The translations under genes and the position numbers were made by a program. The notes below the pieces were generated by a model. That model saw only the letters and a list, made by a program, of their open reading frames with translations, did not search any database and was not told the DNA's origin. Shown here piece after piece: positions 25,466 through 33,882 of a stretch of 64,000 nt of DNA. Location: the NCBI GenBank assembly GCA_963729365.1, contig CAVSNQ010000013.1, forward strand, positions 744,001 to 808,000, in the 5' to 3' direction. Each line of letters begins with the position of its first letter. Within the stretch, counting starts at the first letter, position 1. Source of the DNA: JASHPR01 sp963729365. Its GTDB lineage: Bacteria > Actinomycetota > Actinomycetes > Streptosporangiales > Streptosporangiaceae.

Positions 25466-26083
25466 TCAGGCCCTGGCCGGCTCGGCCTGACTCGCATTAC
25501 GGGTGGTAATGACCTGGTCCGCCAGGCCGTAGTCGACGGCCTGGCGTGCGTTGAGGGTCATGTTCCTGTCGGTGTCGCTCCGGATCTTGGCGACCGGGTG
25601 GCCGGTGTGCCGGCTGAGGATCTCGTCCATCTCGGCGCGGACCCTGGCCACCTCCTTGGCCTGGATGGCCAGGTCGGGCAGGGTTCCCCGGGCCTGACTC
25701 GACGGCTGGTGCAAGAGCACCTTGGCGTGCCCGAGGACGGATCGCTGGCCCGGCGCGCCCGCGGCGAGCAGCACCGCCGCCGCGGACGACGCCTGTCCCA
25801 TGCAGATGGTGGCCACGTCAGGCTGGACGTACTGCATCGTGTCGTAGATCGCGGTCAGGGCGCTGTACGTGCCGCCCGGGGAATTGATGTAGAGGCTGAT
25901 CTCGAGGTCGGGGCTGGCCGATTCGAGATGCAGCAACTGGGCCATCACCACGTTGGCGACGCCATCGTCGATCTCGGTACCAAGGAAGATGATCCGCTCA
26001 GAGAGCAGCCGGGAGTAGATGTCGAAGGCGCGCTCGCCGAGCGAGGTCCGCTCGACCACGGTGGGAATCGTGTACTGGCTCAT
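25466..26083 (-). CDS. clpP: ATP-dependent Clp protease proteolytic subunit with Asn in the triad Asp position
   Basis: 205 residues from ATG 26083 (a GTG at 26089 would overlap the upstream stop). Ser100 in GQASSAAAVLL and His125 in LLHQPS match the catalytic residues. The third triad position, Asp in E. coli (DTERDRF), reads DTDRNMTL here, giving Asn (codon at 25562-25564). Listeria ClpP1 has a comparable Asn and works in a mixed ring with a second ClpP. Second gene of a clpP-clpP pair, so a heteromeric complex is likely. IYINSPGG and the handle helix are normal. Confidence 0.93.
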   Translation of the reverse strand: MSQYTIPTVVERTSLGERAFDIYSRLLSERIIFLGTEIDDGVANVVMAQLLHLESASPDLEISLYINSPGGTYSALTAIYDTMQYVQPDVATICMGQASSAAAVLLAAGAPGQRSVLGHAKVLLHQPSSQARGTLPDLAIQAKEVARVRAEMDEILSRHTGHPVAKIRSDTDRNMTLNARQAVDYGLADQVITTRNASQAEPARA

Positions 26084-26085
26084 GA

Positions 26086-26703
26086 TCACAGCCCTGCCGT
26101 CTTGCTGACCGAAGGCCGCACGTCGTCGAGCCGTTCCACGATGTGGTCGATGATTCCGTACTCGCGGGCTTCCTCGGCGCTGAACCAGCGGTCCCGCAGG
26201 CTGTCGGTCGCGACCGTGTCCTCCGGCTGCCCGGTGTGCTTCGAGATCAGCCTGGTCATCATCCCGCCGGTCCGCTCGAGCTGCTCGGCGTAGATCTCGA
26301 CATCGGCCGCGGTGCCGCCGAACCCGGCCGAGCCCTGGTGCATCAGCACCTGGGCGTGCGGCAGGCTGAACCGCTTGCCCGCGGCCCCGGCGCAGAGCAG
26401 GAACTGGCCCATGCTCCCGGCCAGGCCCATGGCCAGCGTCCTGACGTCGTTGGGGATCAGCTGCATCGTGTCGTAGATGGCCAGCCCCGCGGTGACCGAG
26501 CCGCCCGGCGAGTTGATGTAGAGGCTGATGTCGCTGCGCGGGTTCTCGGCCGACAGCAGCAGGAGCTGGGCGCAGAGGCGGTTGGCTATCTGGTCGTCGA
26601 CCTCGGCCCCGAGGACGATGATGCGCTGGTACAGCAGCCGCGTGGCCAGCTGATCATCGAGCAGCCCGGCGATCGGCGTGGGTTCGGCAACGGCAGTGTG
26701 CAT
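26086..26703 (-). CDS. clpP: ATP-dependent Clp protease proteolytic subunit
   Basis: 205 residues. Complete triad: Ser97 in GLAGSMGQFLL, His122 in LMHQGS and Asp171 in SLRDRWF. N-terminal segment of about 12 residues precedes the usual DDQLATRLLYQRIIVLG. First gene of the clpP pair, with two bases between its stop and the next ATG. The pair and the flanking PopR-like gene resemble the inducible clpP3-clpP4 locus of streptomycetes rather than the housekeeping clpP1-clpP2. The promoter region contains a PopR-like palindrome. Confidence 0.95.
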   Translation of the reverse strand: MHTAVAEPTPIAGLLDDQLATRLLYQRIIVLGAEVDDQIANRLCAQLLLLSAENPRSDISLYINSPGGSVTAGLAIYDTMQLIPNDVRTLAMGLAGSMGQFLLCAGAAGKRFSLPHAQVLMHQGSAGFGGTAADVEIYAEQLERTGGMMTRLISKHTGQPEDTVATDSLRDRWFSAEEAREYGIIDHIVERLDDVRPSVSKTAGL

Positions 26704-26786
26704 GATCTCCCCTGCGCTCAGTCCGGCACCGGAAGCCCGGTCTCACCAGCCACGATCGTTCGTCCGGCGGGCGCCGGCCAAGGCAA

Positions 26787-26801
26787 TCTGCCGACAGCAG
26801 A
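26787..26801. promoter_or_regulatory. PopR-type palindrome upstream of the clpP pair
   Basis: TCTGC-CGACA-GCAGA, perfect 5-bp arms with 5-bp spacing, 84 bp before the first clpP start. As I recall, the PopR site of S. lividans is TGTCTGCC-N3-GGCAGACA, whose core has the same arms and spacing. It lies between divergent clpP and osmC-like genes and could serve either. Confidence 0.5.
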
Positions 26802-26838
26802 GCAACAGCTGGCCGCGGCGCGTGGCAGGGTGATGGGC

Positions 26839-27273
26839 ATGGCGAATAGTCCTGCTGGTTCTGCGCATCGCGACGTGACCGTCGAGCGGATCGCGAGCGG
26901 CGTGTTCGCGGCCACCAACAGCCGGGGCGGCCGGCTCACGTTCGGCACGGGCGGCGGCACCGATTTCACGCCCACCGAGCTGCTGCTGGCCGCGATCGGC
27001 GGCTGCACCGCGATCGACGTCGACATCCTGACGTCACGCCGGGCTGAACCGGAGAGCTTCCAGGTGCGGGTCGACGCGGACAAGCTCCGTGACGCGGACG
27101 GCAACCGGCTGACCGATATCGAGGTCACCTTCAAGATCGCCTTCCCGGCCGGCGAGCCGGGCGACGAGGCCCGGGCGATACTGCCGGACGTAGTCAAGAA
27201 GTCGCACGACCGGCTGTGCACGGTCGGCCGCACCGTCGAGATCGGCACGCCCATCACCGCGCGCGTCGGGTAG
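26839..27273 (+). CDS. OsmC/Ohr-family protein
   Basis: 144 residues. The two family Cys residues are present: GGCTAIDVD and DRLCTVGRT, with the peptide DFTPTELLLAAIGGC. OsmC/Ohr enzymes reduce organic or inorganic hydroperoxides with these Cys residues; this one is closer to the general OsmC/YhfA group. ATG 26839 is favoured over ATG 26833 by the distance to AGGG. Divergent from clpP with a shared 135-bp promoter region that contains the PopR-like palindrome. Confidence 0.9.
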   Translation: MANSPAGSAHRDVTVERIASGVFAATNSRGGRLTFGTGGGTDFTPTELLLAAIGGCTAIDVDILTSRRAEPESFQVRVDADKLRDADGNRLTDIEVTFKIAFPAGEPGDEARAILPDVVKKSHDRLCTVGRTVEIGTPITARVG

Positions 27274-27310
27274 GAGAGCCAGTCGCCGCGGAGCTATGCC
27301 GGTGAGTTCG

Positions 27311-28006
27311 TCAGGGGTCAGGTCCAGGGGGGCGGGTCGTTGAGGTGGAGGCCGCGGGCACGTCGTGAGCGTCGGCGGCCGCGGCGGCCAGGCGCTCCCC
27401 CCGGCGCTTCTGGTACCGGCCGTAGCCGACCGTCCAGGCGGCCAGCACGGCGGCCACCGCGTACGGCATCACCCTGGAGGTAGCCAGCGCGGTCCCGGCC
27501 GAAGTGTTCTGCACGATGACGACCCGGGCCGCGGCCTCGGCCAGGTAAGCGGCGCCCCAGACCGCGGTGATGACCCGGAACACGTGCCGGAATCCCTGGT
27601 ACTGCCACAGGTCGGTGAACTCGCGGCCTGGCCGGCTGTCCGGGCCGATGAACTCCATGGCCAGCCGGTACATCAGCGGCTTCGGCGTGGCCAGCGAGCC
27701 CAGGCAGATCAGCCCGAACACCGCGGTGGGCACTGAGCCCTCGTCCAGCACTAGCTTTGTGTTGTGGCTGACCAGCCCGACTACGGCACCGACCGCTATG
27801 CCAGCCAGGACCAGGACGCCGAGCGCGTCCACCCGGCGGTGCTGGATGATGCCGATGATCACCCCGGCGGCCGGAAACACGCCGCTCAGCACGAGCGCGG
27901 TCACCGTGCTGAACCCGGCCGAGCGGAGCAGGCCGTAGGCCACCAGCGGCCCCGCGATATCGAAGACCGCGATCATCACGACCGAGCGCAGCCGCCTGGT
28001 GTCCAC
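27311..28006 (-). CDS. VC0807-family integral membrane protein
   Basis: 231 residues with about six membrane segments (FDIAGPLVAYGLLRSAGFS, ALVLSGVFPAAGVIIGIIQHRRVDALG region, then pairs near 120-210). The N-terminal layout and the motif IQHRRVDALG, later SLATPKPLMYRLA, are those of VC0807-type proteins (intracellular septation protein A-like). Function unknown. GTG start. A perfect 17-bp palindrome lies 14 bp upstream between this gene and the divergent padR, so it is the likely regulated target. Confidence 0.82.
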   Translation of the reverse strand: MDTRRLRSVVMIAVFDIAGPLVAYGLLRSAGFSTVTALVLSGVFPAAGVIIGIIQHRRVDALGVLVLAGIAVGAVVGLVSHNTKLVLDEGSVPTAVFGLICLGSLATPKPLMYRLAMEFIGPDSRPGREFTDLWQYQGFRHVFRVITAVWGAAYLAEAAARVVIVQNTSAGTALATSRVMPYAVAAVLAAWTVGYGRYQKRRGERLAAAAADAHDVPAASTSTTRPPGPDP

Positions 28007-28019
28007 GGCGCATACTCTA

Positions 28020-28036
28020 TAGGTCGATTCGACCTA
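28020..28036. promoter_or_regulatory. 17-bp PadR operator
   Basis: TAGGTCGATTCGACCTA is a perfect inverted repeat around the central T. It sits in the 86-bp divergent gap between the membrane-protein gene and padR, next to AT-rich hexamers (TATAGAG on the minus strand) that look like a -10. Position and symmetry fit the PadR binding site, although the regulator itself is frameshifted. Confidence 0.7.
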
Positions 28037-28092
28037 ATGAAAGCGCCCGGCGGCAGGGACGCCAGCGGGACCAACATCGGAGTGCTGTGCCT

Positions 28093-28696
28093 ATGCCACG
28101 ATCCCGGCTTACCAGCTTCGAGCACGTGCTGCTCGGCATGATCTTCATCCAGCCTTCGACCGGCTACGACCTCAAGCGGCGGTTCGCGACCACCCCCCTG
28201 GGCGTATACCAGCCGAGTTCCGGCGCCCTCTACCCCGCGCTGGACCGGCTCGAGCGGCGCGGCCTGCTCCGCTCGGAAGCGCTACGGCCGGCCGGGCGGC
28301 CGGCTGCGGCGGCTCTACCACCTGGCCGAGGACGGCCGGCAGGCCCATCTCGGCTGGGTGCGCGAGCCCGTCGTACCGGAGACCGTCTCCCAGGACCTCG
28401 GCATGCACCTGCTGCGTTTCGTGATGATGGCGGACGTGCTGCCCGAGGACGCGGTGGTCGGGTTCCTGGCCAGCCTGCGCGGCGCCCTGGCCGGGTTCGT
28501 CGCCTCGCTGGAGCAGTTGACCGGCGCCCCGGGCGCGGGCGGGAACCCGTACGCGCGGCTGGCCGTCGAGCATGGCCTCGCGGTGCACCGGGCCAGCCTG
28601 GCCTGGGCCGAGCAGGCGATCACCAGCCTGGCCAGCCAGCCCTCGATACCGCCTGCGGCCGCTACCTCAACCCCACCGCCTGGACCTGAGGGCTGA
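28093..28696 (+). pseudogene. PadR-family regulator, frameshifted
   Basis: The N-terminal winged helix is intact (FEHVLLGMIFIQPSTGYDLKRRF, YQPSSGALYPALDRLERRGLL). After the codon at 28297 an extra C (about 28300) shifts the frame. The continuation RLRRLYHLAEDGRQAHLGWVREPVV and a C-terminal helical domain ending PPPGPEG at 28696 appear in the second frame. One deleted base would restore a protein of about 200 residues. It is either a recent loss of function or a sequencing error in a GC-rich run. GGAG precedes the start (GTG 28087 or ATG 28093). Confidence 0.8.
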
Positions 28697-28716
28697 CGAA
28701 CTTTACGGGCGAGTTC

Positions 28717-30645
28717 CTAAGGCCGCACTGCCCTGGGCTGGTCCGCCGCGTCCCGCTCGTCTTTTTTTCCGTGTAAGTAATCGATCCATTCAATAGCCGC
28801 CAGCGTGTCCGGGTGATCCGGACCCAGCCCCTGCCGCAGATGCGGCAGCATATCCCGGAACTCGGCCTTCGCCCCCGCGTGATCCCCGTGCGCCGCCATC
28901 TCCCGGGCAATACTGAACCAGAGGATCAGGGTAACCGCGTGATCCGGGCCTAGCCTCCGCTCCAAGCGGGAAAGCACTTCCCGGAACTCGGTTTCCGCTC
29001 CGGCATGATCGCCGCGCGCCGCCATCTCCTGGGCAATGCTGCACCGAGTCGCCAGCGTGTCCGGGTGATCCGGGCCGAGCCTTCGCCTTAGGTGAGACAG
29101 CATTCCTCGGAATTCGTCTTCCGCTCCGGCATGATCGCCGCGCGCCGCCATCTCCTGAGCAATGCAGAACCTGACGATCAGCGTGTCCGGGTGATCCGGG
29201 CCCAGCGTCCGCTGCCGTGCCGCGAACACATGCCGGAACTCGTCCTCCGCCCCGGCATGATCGCCGCCTGCCGCCATCTCCTGAGCAATGCAGAACCTGA
29301 CGATCAGCGTGTCCGGGTGATCCGGGCCCAGCGTCCGCTGCCGTGCCGCGAACACATGCCGGAACTCGTCCTCCGCCCCGGCATGATCGCCGCCCGCCGC
29401 CATCTGCCGGGCAATGCTGAACCGGGTCGCCAGCGTGTCCGGGTGATCTGGGCCCAGCGTCCGCTGCCACTTGAAGACATGCCGGAACTCGTCCTCCGCC
29501 CCGGCATGATCGCCGCCCGCCGCCATCTCTCGGGCAATGCTGCACCGAGTTGCCAGCGTGTCCGGGTGATCCGGCCCCAGCGTCTGCAGCTGATCGGCCA
29601 AAGTCCGCTGGTGTAGCGCGATTGTCTCGTCCGAACGCCCGGTCTCCTCGTGAGCCGCTGCCGAGCTTGCGTGAGTAGCCAGCGTGTCCGCCTGATCCGA
29701 TGCCAGCCTGTGCTGTTGATCGAACAAAGTCCGCTGGTGTAACACGATTGCCACATCAGGGTCGTATCGCTGGAGCCCGAGCGCCATACACAGCGCATCA
29801 GCGAACTCCCCGCAACTGGCATAACGACCTTCGGGAGTCTTCGCCAAGGCTCGCAACAGGACGTCATCCACTGTCGGCGGAAGGTCGGGCCGCTGCCACG
29901 TCAACCGCGGCGGCGGCGCCGATAGCTGCGCGTACAGGACCGCCATGTCCTCATCCCGGGAAAATGGCGGCTTGCCGGACAGTAACGCGAACGCCACGCA
30001 CGCAAGTGCGTACTCATCCGTGCGGGCGTCGACTCGCCGACCTTGGATCTGCTCAGGCGCGCAGTAATTCAGCGTGCCCAGGAAGTGACCTGATCCGGTC
30101 AGGTCGGCCGACGACAGCGCGCCTTTCGTCAGCCCGAAATCTGACAGATACACATGATCGGGTCGGCCGGCCCGCGCATCCAGGAGCATATTGGTCGGCT
30201 TGACATCACGATGCACCAGCCCGGCGGCATGAGCGGCATCCAGAGCTGAGGCCACGCCGGAGATAATCGCAGCCGCACGCGCAACGGGTAACGGGCCCAG
30301 CCGGTCCACAAGCGACCCCACATCGCCGCCAGGCACATACCGCATAGCGATGAATAGCACCCCATCCGCATCGCCGGCCTCGAACACCGGAATGATGTGC
30401 GGATCATCCGCTGCCGCTGCAGACCGGGATTCACGAATGAACCGGTGCCGGAATGCCTCATCCGTCGCCAGCGCTGGCGAGAGGATCTTGAGCGCTACCT
30501 GCCGCTGAAGCCGCTCATCCTGGGCCCGGAATACGACCGCCATTCCTCCCCGGCCAATCTGCTTCTCCAGGCGGTACCCGGCGATCCGCGAACCGACCGA
30601 GAAGCCGCCCAAGAACCCGGCGGCCTCGGATCCCTCATCGCCCAT
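28717..30645 (-). CDS. Soluble Ser/Thr protein kinase with C-terminal TPR array
   Basis: 642 residues. Kinase domain (about 20-290): glycine loop GRGGMAVVF, Lys in VALKILS, HRDVKPTN, DFGLTKG and APEQ, so it should be active. No membrane segment or PASTA region. From about residue 355 six tandem 41-42-residue units (LGPDHPDTL...GDHAGAE.EFR) form a TPR_10/TPR_12 superhelix, likely a protein-binding scaffold. GGAGG four bases before ATG 30645 fixes the start. A 67-codon open frame ends in its start codon (TGATG) but looks non-coding. Targets unknown. Confidence 0.93.
   Translation of the reverse strand: MGDEGSEAAGFLGGFSVGSRIAGYRLEKQIGRGGMAVVFRAQDERLQRQVALKILSPALATDEAFRHRFIRESRSAAAADDPHIIPVFEAGDADGVLFIAMRYVPGGDVGSLVDRLGPLPVARAAAIISGVASALDAAHAAGLVHRDVKPTNMLLDARAGRPDHVYLSDFGLTKGALSSADLTGSGHFLGTLNYCAPEQIQGRRVDARTDEYALACVAFALLSGKPPFSRDEDMAVLYAQLSAPPPRLTWQRPDLPPTVDDVLLRALAKTPEGRYASCGEFADALCMALGLQRYDPDVAIVLHQRTLFDQQHRLASDQADTLATHASSAAAHEETGRSDETIALHQRTLADQLQTLGPDHPDTLATRCSIAREMAAGGDHAGAEDEFRHVFKWQRTLGPDHPDTLATRFSIARQMAAGGDHAGAEDEFRHVFAARQRTLGPDHPDTLIVRFCIAQEMAAGGDHAGAEDEFRHVFAARQRTLGPDHPDTLIVRFCIAQEMAARGDHAGAEDEFRGMLSHLRRRLGPDHPDTLATRCSIAQEMAARGDHAGAETEFREVLSRLERRLGPDHAVTLILWFSIAREMAAHGDHAGAKAEFRDMLPHLRQGLGPDHPDTLAAIEWIDYLHGKKDERDAADQPRAVRP
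28790..29590. repeat. Tandem ~126-bp repeats encoding TPR units
   Basis: Six full units inside the kinase gene. Two adjacent ones (29161-29286 and 29287-29412) are identical over about the first 107 bases, much closer than the 42-residue repeat demands, so one unit was probably duplicated recently. Copy number may vary between strains. Confidence 0.85.
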
Positions 30646-31273
30646 CACACCTCCAGGACCCCATGCTGCTCAGGCAGAGTGACCAGCGGCGGTGTCTGGC
30701 CCGGCTGAGCGACCGTCGGGCCCCCGGCCCGTCCCCGATGGCCACATGACCAGTCGGCACCCGGCCACAACGGTCCCCGGCCAATAAAATGGAGGAATAC
30801 CGGCAAACTTGGTCGGTCACGAACTATCCCCTCGCAGTCACCCGGCACAGGCTACCTTGGTCACACGTAGCGTTCCCTGGAACCGTGGAGACTTTGCAGG
30901 GTTGATCATGTTTTGATCTCCCGATCCTGGCACCCGGGCTGTAGCCGGGCGGGACAGGGTCTTAGCCCTTGTGGCCCACGCCGCCCCACATGGCCGAGCG
31001 GGCCCGGGCTACGGTCTCGGACCCGGGCCGCCATTGCTGGACCGGCACCAGCCCCGGCTCGATTAGTTCCCGGCCGTCGAAGAAGCGCGCGACTTTCGGT
31101 GTTTAGGTGCGCTTCCGGACAGGCGTGCGGTGTTCCCTGGGCTGCGGCTGGCCCGCCTGGGCGCATTGACGGATCGCCCCGGTTCCTTAACACTTCTCCC
31201 TAGCGGCGAACGCGGCAGCCAGGAGAGCTGCTCCCTTTCCGGCCGCTGCCACGCTCTGCGCACGGGGGATCTC
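30646..31273. other. Non-coding interval upstream of the kinase, with a duplicated gene fragment
   Basis: Apart from the methyltransferase-end fragment described next, no gene is recognisable on either strand. The left half (30770-30900) has an AT-richer patch around CCAATAAAATGGAGG that may hold the kinase promoter. The right end carries the leader of the 31274 gene with GGGGGAT before its ATG. Confidence 0.4.
30955..31095 (-). pseudogene. 141-bp duplicate of a methyltransferase 3' end
   Basis: This segment matches 33872-34012 with seven mismatches and no gaps (134/141). It contains the last 44 or so codons of the DUF574 methyltransferase, including its TAA stop, plus a few bases beyond. 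The rest of the gene is missing. The two copies are direct repeats on either side of the 31274-33882 gene, as after a partial duplication, gene conversion or insertion by homologous recombination. Confidence 0.85.
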
Positions 31274-33882
31274 ATGTCCGAGAACGGCGATCCATTCAGC
31301 CCGGATGTGGTACTCGGATTCGACGCGGCATGGGGTTTTGCGCTAGCCGACCAGACCAGCCCAGCGCTGGCCGCCGCTGGCGGGGCGCTGGTTGATGCCA
31401 CGATGAAGGATCAGGTGGTCACCGAGCTGCGCATTCACGGCGTGTCCGGATCGGACGGGCCGACGATGCTCGAGCATCCGGCGGCCCTACAGGTGGCCGG
31501 GGACAGCGTGACCGGCTTTTACCGGCGGTGGAGCCCGGACGGCGGGGGACGGCTTAGCGTCCCGTGGAAGCTGGAGGCATATTCGTGGGGCGGGCTGACC
31601 GAAAAGCCGCTGGCGTCGGCGTCATGGCTGCTGCTCGCCCCGTTCATGATGTACAACGTCGCTTACTTCATGCTGCCGCCCGACGACTCCGCCGCCGTGG
31701 TGGAGGAGCCGGTCCCGCACCTGCACCGTGACCGGGGTCATTCGATCGCGGGGATGCTGCTGCGGCTGCTGGCGCTGGCGGCCACGGTTCAGTTCGTGAG
31801 CGCGGTCGCGTTGGTGGCGGTGAGCACCGTCGCCTGGCAGGCGGCGGGCCGGGCGGGCATGCTGCCGAGCTGGATGGGGTGGTACGGGGACTGGACCGCC
31901 GGGTGGCGCGTTGCCCTGGCCCTCGCCGCAGTCGCCGTCATCATCGCCGCGCTGTGGTGGGTGAGCGTGACGACCGCGAGCAAGTACGAGACCAGGACCA
32001 GCACCGCACGGGCCGATCTGAACGCGCTATGGCCGTTAACCCAGCCGGGTTTCTGGAAGGGCCAGGTGCTCGTCAGCCGGCAGCGGGCCGTGCACGCAGC
32101 GGCCGCCTGCGCGTCGGCGGCGCTGATCGCCGCCCTTCCCGCCGGGCGCCCGGCCGCTGCCCGCTGGGTGGCGGTGATCTTGGCCGCGGTGGCGCTGGCC
32201 GCCGCGGCCGGTTTGATCGTCTCGCCGATGACCAGCCGCCACAAGGTCACGCTGGCTCAGGGCGGCAGGCCCGAGGGGAGTCGGGCGGACGGGTTTTGCT
32301 GGGGCGTCCTGGCCGCCGCGGTCGCCGCGCTCATCACGGCGGCCGTGGTAGGCGGGTGGACCGACCGGCGGCATGGCTCGCAGACCGGAGCGCTGCCGGG
32401 CCTGACCGGCTTCCTCGCGGCGCTGCTGGCCGTGCAGGCTGCCCTGCTGGTCATGCTGGCGATCACCGTCGTGGTGCTCGCCCGGCGTGCCCCCGCGCCC
32501 GGCGGTGAAGAACGGGTCCCGCCGTACCTGGGCGGCGGGCTCACCGCGCTGATCGCGGTGCTGGGCTTCTCGCTCGGCGGGCTGCTGTCTGCGGTCATCA
32601 GCATCGGCGTGACCCGGCTGCTCGGCACGCCGGTGCCCAGCGGGTTCCGGTTCGCTATCGCGCCGTCGGATGCACTCGCGGTGCCGTGGCCGATCTACGC
32701 CTTCGCCGGCGCGCTGGCCGGCACGCTGGTCGGCGGGGTGGCGGCGGCGATCCTGCTGTTCGGCAAGTACCGGCGCCGCTGCGCCGCGTTCCAGGCCCGG
32801 ACGGGAGGTCAACCCTCGGCGGTGGCCGCCGCCTACGCTGCGTCGACCGCGGGCGCGGCCGGCAGTACGGGCGACGACGCGGCCTACGCCCAGCATCGCG
32901 CCGCGATCGCCCGGGCGTGGGCGGTGGCCTTGGTCACCGATCACGCCCCGGTGGTGGCGGCCCTGACGCTCGGCGGCAGCATCATCGTGGTGCTCGCCGC
33001 CGAGATTGCCGCCGCTGTTGCCGCCAGCCGGCCGGCCACCCTGCGCTGCTGGCCGGCTGGTGGCATGGTCTGGCCACGTTGACCGCGCTCGTCGGGGTCC
33101 TGGTGGCCGGCTGGCTGGTCACGCTGCTGCGCCAGGCGTACACGAACGCCGCCCGGCGCAAGACTATCGGCGCGCTGTGGGACGTGGCCACGTTCTGGCC
33201 GCGGGCGGTGCACCCGCTCGCGCCGCCCTGTTACGCCGAGCGGGCCGTGCCTGAGATCGTCGACCGAATCCGGCTGCTGACCGGCCACTCCGGGAGCGCG
33301 CCGGACGACGTGGCCCACCTTCATGCCCAGGCCGGACAGCCGGACCTGCCGCGCACTCGCGGGCTCACCGTGCCGCCCGGTCCCCTGCTGCTGACCGGGT
33401 ACAGCCAGGGCTCGGTCATCGCGCCCGCGGTGGTCGCCCAGCTTCCTGCGGAAGTACTGCGCAGCGTCGCCCTGCTCACGCTGGCCTGCCCGGCGCGGCG
33501 GCTGTACGGGCGGGCGTTCCCCGCCTATTTCGGCTGGCGCCAGCTCGCCGCGCTGGCCGGGCTGCTCGACGCGAAAACCGCACCCGACCAGCCACTTGAA
33601 GCAGGCCAGCCGCACCGGCGGTGGAAGAACCTGCGCCGCCGGAGCGACTACATCGGGTCATGGATCTTCACCGAACCCCGGCCCCGGCTCAGCCAAGTTG
33701 ACCTGCGAGACAACATCGACCAACCGTGCTGGGATCCCGTCATCCTGGTCCAAGACGCGAACCCGACCCCGCCCCCGACACACCGCCACTCCCAATGGTG
33801 GCCAGACCCACGCACGGGTGAACTCGGTGCACACCTCGTCAGGCTGCTAGCCAGCCAGAAGGCGGGCGGAGCAGGGTCTTAA
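31274..33882 (+). pseudogene. Large membrane protein with lipase-like C-terminal domain, frameshifted
   Basis: The first frame encodes about 590 sensible residues: TELRIHGVSGSDGPTMLEHP near residue 45, then at least nine hydrophobic segments. Near 33045 a base appears lost: the first frame ends at 33082, and LLAGWWHGLATLTALVGVLVAGWLVTLLRQAY continues in the next frame to 33882. That second part has the hydrolase elbow LLTGYSQGSVIAP (G-x-S-x-G). As one protein it would be about 868 residues. The family (TELRVHGVSG) recurs in actinobacteria without a known role. ATG 31274 follows GGGGGATCTC. Both stop codons at the 3' end share TTAA with the next gene. Confidence 0.75.

Noticed and set aside
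30645..30848. 67-codon frame ending in the kinase start codon
   Set aside because: Stop/start overlap TGATG looks like coupling, but the composition and sequence show no protein character and no ribosome site.
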